NCBI RefSeq assembly: GCF_049701115.1
Contig: NZ_JBNATX010000061.1
Location: forward strand, 1 to 6,450
DNA from: Thermoanaerobacter sp049701115
Lineage (GTDB): Bacteria; Bacillota; Thermoanaerobacteria; Thermoanaerobacterales; Thermoanaerobacteraceae
Length of the DNA: 6,450 nucleotides
Reading direction: 5' to 3'
The position numbers were made by a program, and so were the translations under genes. Numbering within the stretch: position 1 is the first letter of the stretch; each line of letters opens with the position of its first letter. This document shows, in pieces, positions 5,847 through 6,450 of the stretch. The notes beneath the pieces are model-generated. The model was not told the DNA's origin, ran no database searches, and saw only the letters and a list, made by a program, of their open reading frames with translations.

Positions 5847-5890
5847 CCCTTGCCCTCAGAGTACCTCCTTGGGCTCAGTATTTCAATTAC

Positions 5891-5919
5891 ATTATACAAT
5901 AGGATTGTTAAATTTTCAA
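5891..5919 (-). promoter_or_regulatory. SigA-type promoter of the HydG-like operon
   Basis: On the minus strand TTGAAA (5914-5919) and a perfect TATAAT (5891-5896) are 17 bases apart. The expected start near 5884 gives a leader of about 55 bases. It is the strongest promoter match in the window, so the two-gene operon may be well expressed. Confidence 0.82.
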
Positions 5920-6340
5920 CAAAAATGATGAATATAATTATTGTCCTATGAAATCTTACTAAGTGCAAAAAATAGAATTACTTTTGATTTTAAGTTAATA
6001 TATCATAAGAATATACCCACTCTATAAGTGACCTGCTCCCGAGCATTTTTATTTTCCTCCAATCCTCCCAAAGTGAATTTTGCTGGGAGTGGGTCAATTG
6101 TACATTGTTAATCACATAATAAAAGTACAAATATAGCAATTGGTGGGGTTGGATAATAATACTAAATGTTGTCTTTTTGAGAAAGAAAGACAAACGGTAA
6201 AATGTCAAGGGGGTAATTAAAAATTTTTTGAGACATTTAAAGGGCAAAAAAGACAAAAAATACCCCTCTCCCAATATGCCAATAAACGGAATTGGAAGAT
6301 CCAAAATAGAGTTCTTTATTAATTTTTAACAAAAAAGTAT
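5920..6340. other. AT-rich non-coding stretch with several inverted repeats
   Basis: No credible gene was found. A 104-codon minus-strand frame at 5990-6304 is hydrophobic, low in complexity and lacks a ribosome binding site at its start. Inverted repeats are ACCCACTC with GAGTGGGT (about 6016-6023 and 6088-6095), TTGTCTTT with AAAGACAA (6169-6176, 6186-6193), AAATGTC with GACATTT (6200-6206, 6232-6238) and GGGGTA with TACCCC (6210-6215, 6261-6266). A start-like site, GGAGG then ATG on the minus strand near 6047, opens an 18-codon frame with no recognisable relatives. Because an IS110-type transposase ends at 6341, part of this stretch is probably the 3' non-coding end of that element. Its boundary cannot be set by eye. 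Confidence 0.55.
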
Positions 6341-6450
6341 TTAAATACTAACAACAATTTTTTCTTGATATATTTGACCTTTGCTGAGCATTGCAAAGAT
6401 CAGAGGGATTAATCTTCTAGCAGTTAAGACGAGGGCACGTTTATGTTGGT
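6341..6450 (-). CDS. IS110-family transposase, C-terminal 35 residues (5' part outside window)
   Basis: Reading on the minus strand from 6448 to the TAA at 6341-6343 gives 35 residues starting QHKRALVLTARRLIPLIFAM and continuing to a short tail ending in VVSI. The HKRALVLTAR-(K/R)-L pattern followed by a hydrophobic helix is typical of the very C-terminus of IS110/IS1111 transposases (Transposase_20 end), which use a DEDD RuvC-like domain plus a C-terminal serine domain and carry a non-coding bridge RNA. The catalytic domains lie beyond the window edge, so intactness cannot be judged. The recognition rests on a short segment and could be wrong at the subgroup level. Confidence 0.7.
   Translation of the reverse strand, partial: QHKRALVLTARRLIPLIFAMLSKGQIYQEKIVVSI

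Noticed and set aside
5990..6304. 104-codon minus-strand frame
   Set aside because: Low-complexity hydrophobic translation of AT-rich DNA, no ribosome binding site at its start. Only the internal ATG near 6047 has a good site, and that leaves 18 codons.

Overview
The window looks like a low-GC, thermophilic, anaerobic Firmicute chromosome, most likely from the Thermoanaerobacter/Caldanaerobacter group. This is inferred from AT-rich coding sequence, strong AGGAGG ribosome binding sites with frequent GTG and TTG starts, a YteA-type sporulation-family zinc-finger protein, a HydG-family radical SAM protein and an IS110-type transposase end. No taxonomic marker gene is present, so the assignment is tentative.

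Layout from left to right. Positions 1-147 hold the right half of a structured repeat, next to the terminator of a minus-strand PLP-dependent sulfur amino-acid enzyme (173-1354). That gene and the plus-strand pair DUF5665 protein (1519-1833) and YteA-like protein (1849-2469) are read from back-to-back promoters between 1387 and 1455. A bidirectional hairpin (2468-2500) separates the pair from the convergent minus-strand yjbQ gene (2499-2915). A plus-strand Sir2 deacylase with class III residues follows (3049-3777). Next is a roughly 254 bp palindromic, gene-free element (3807-4060), a second copy of the repeat at the window start. It splits a terminator hairpin. Beyond it is a minus-strand operon: a HydG-like radical SAM protein (4324-5829) and an unrecognised 92-residue protein (4071-4349) overlapping its 3' end. 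Positions 5920-6340 are non-coding and rich in small inverted repeats. The last 110 bases encode the C-terminus of an IS110-family transposase whose body lies outside the window.

The genes do not form one pathway. They look like ordinary housekeeping and accessory genes with repeats inserted between them. Two points deserve most attention. The HydG-like protein lacks one of the three C-terminal cysteines that hold the auxiliary cluster in genuine HydG, has a new cysteine three residues later, and is paired with a small unknown protein, so it may be a HydG paralogue with a different job. The repeat family sits directly at intrinsic terminators in both visible copies, and at 3793-4082 it is flanked by a near-perfect 16 bp direct repeat, which suggests insertion into a terminator.
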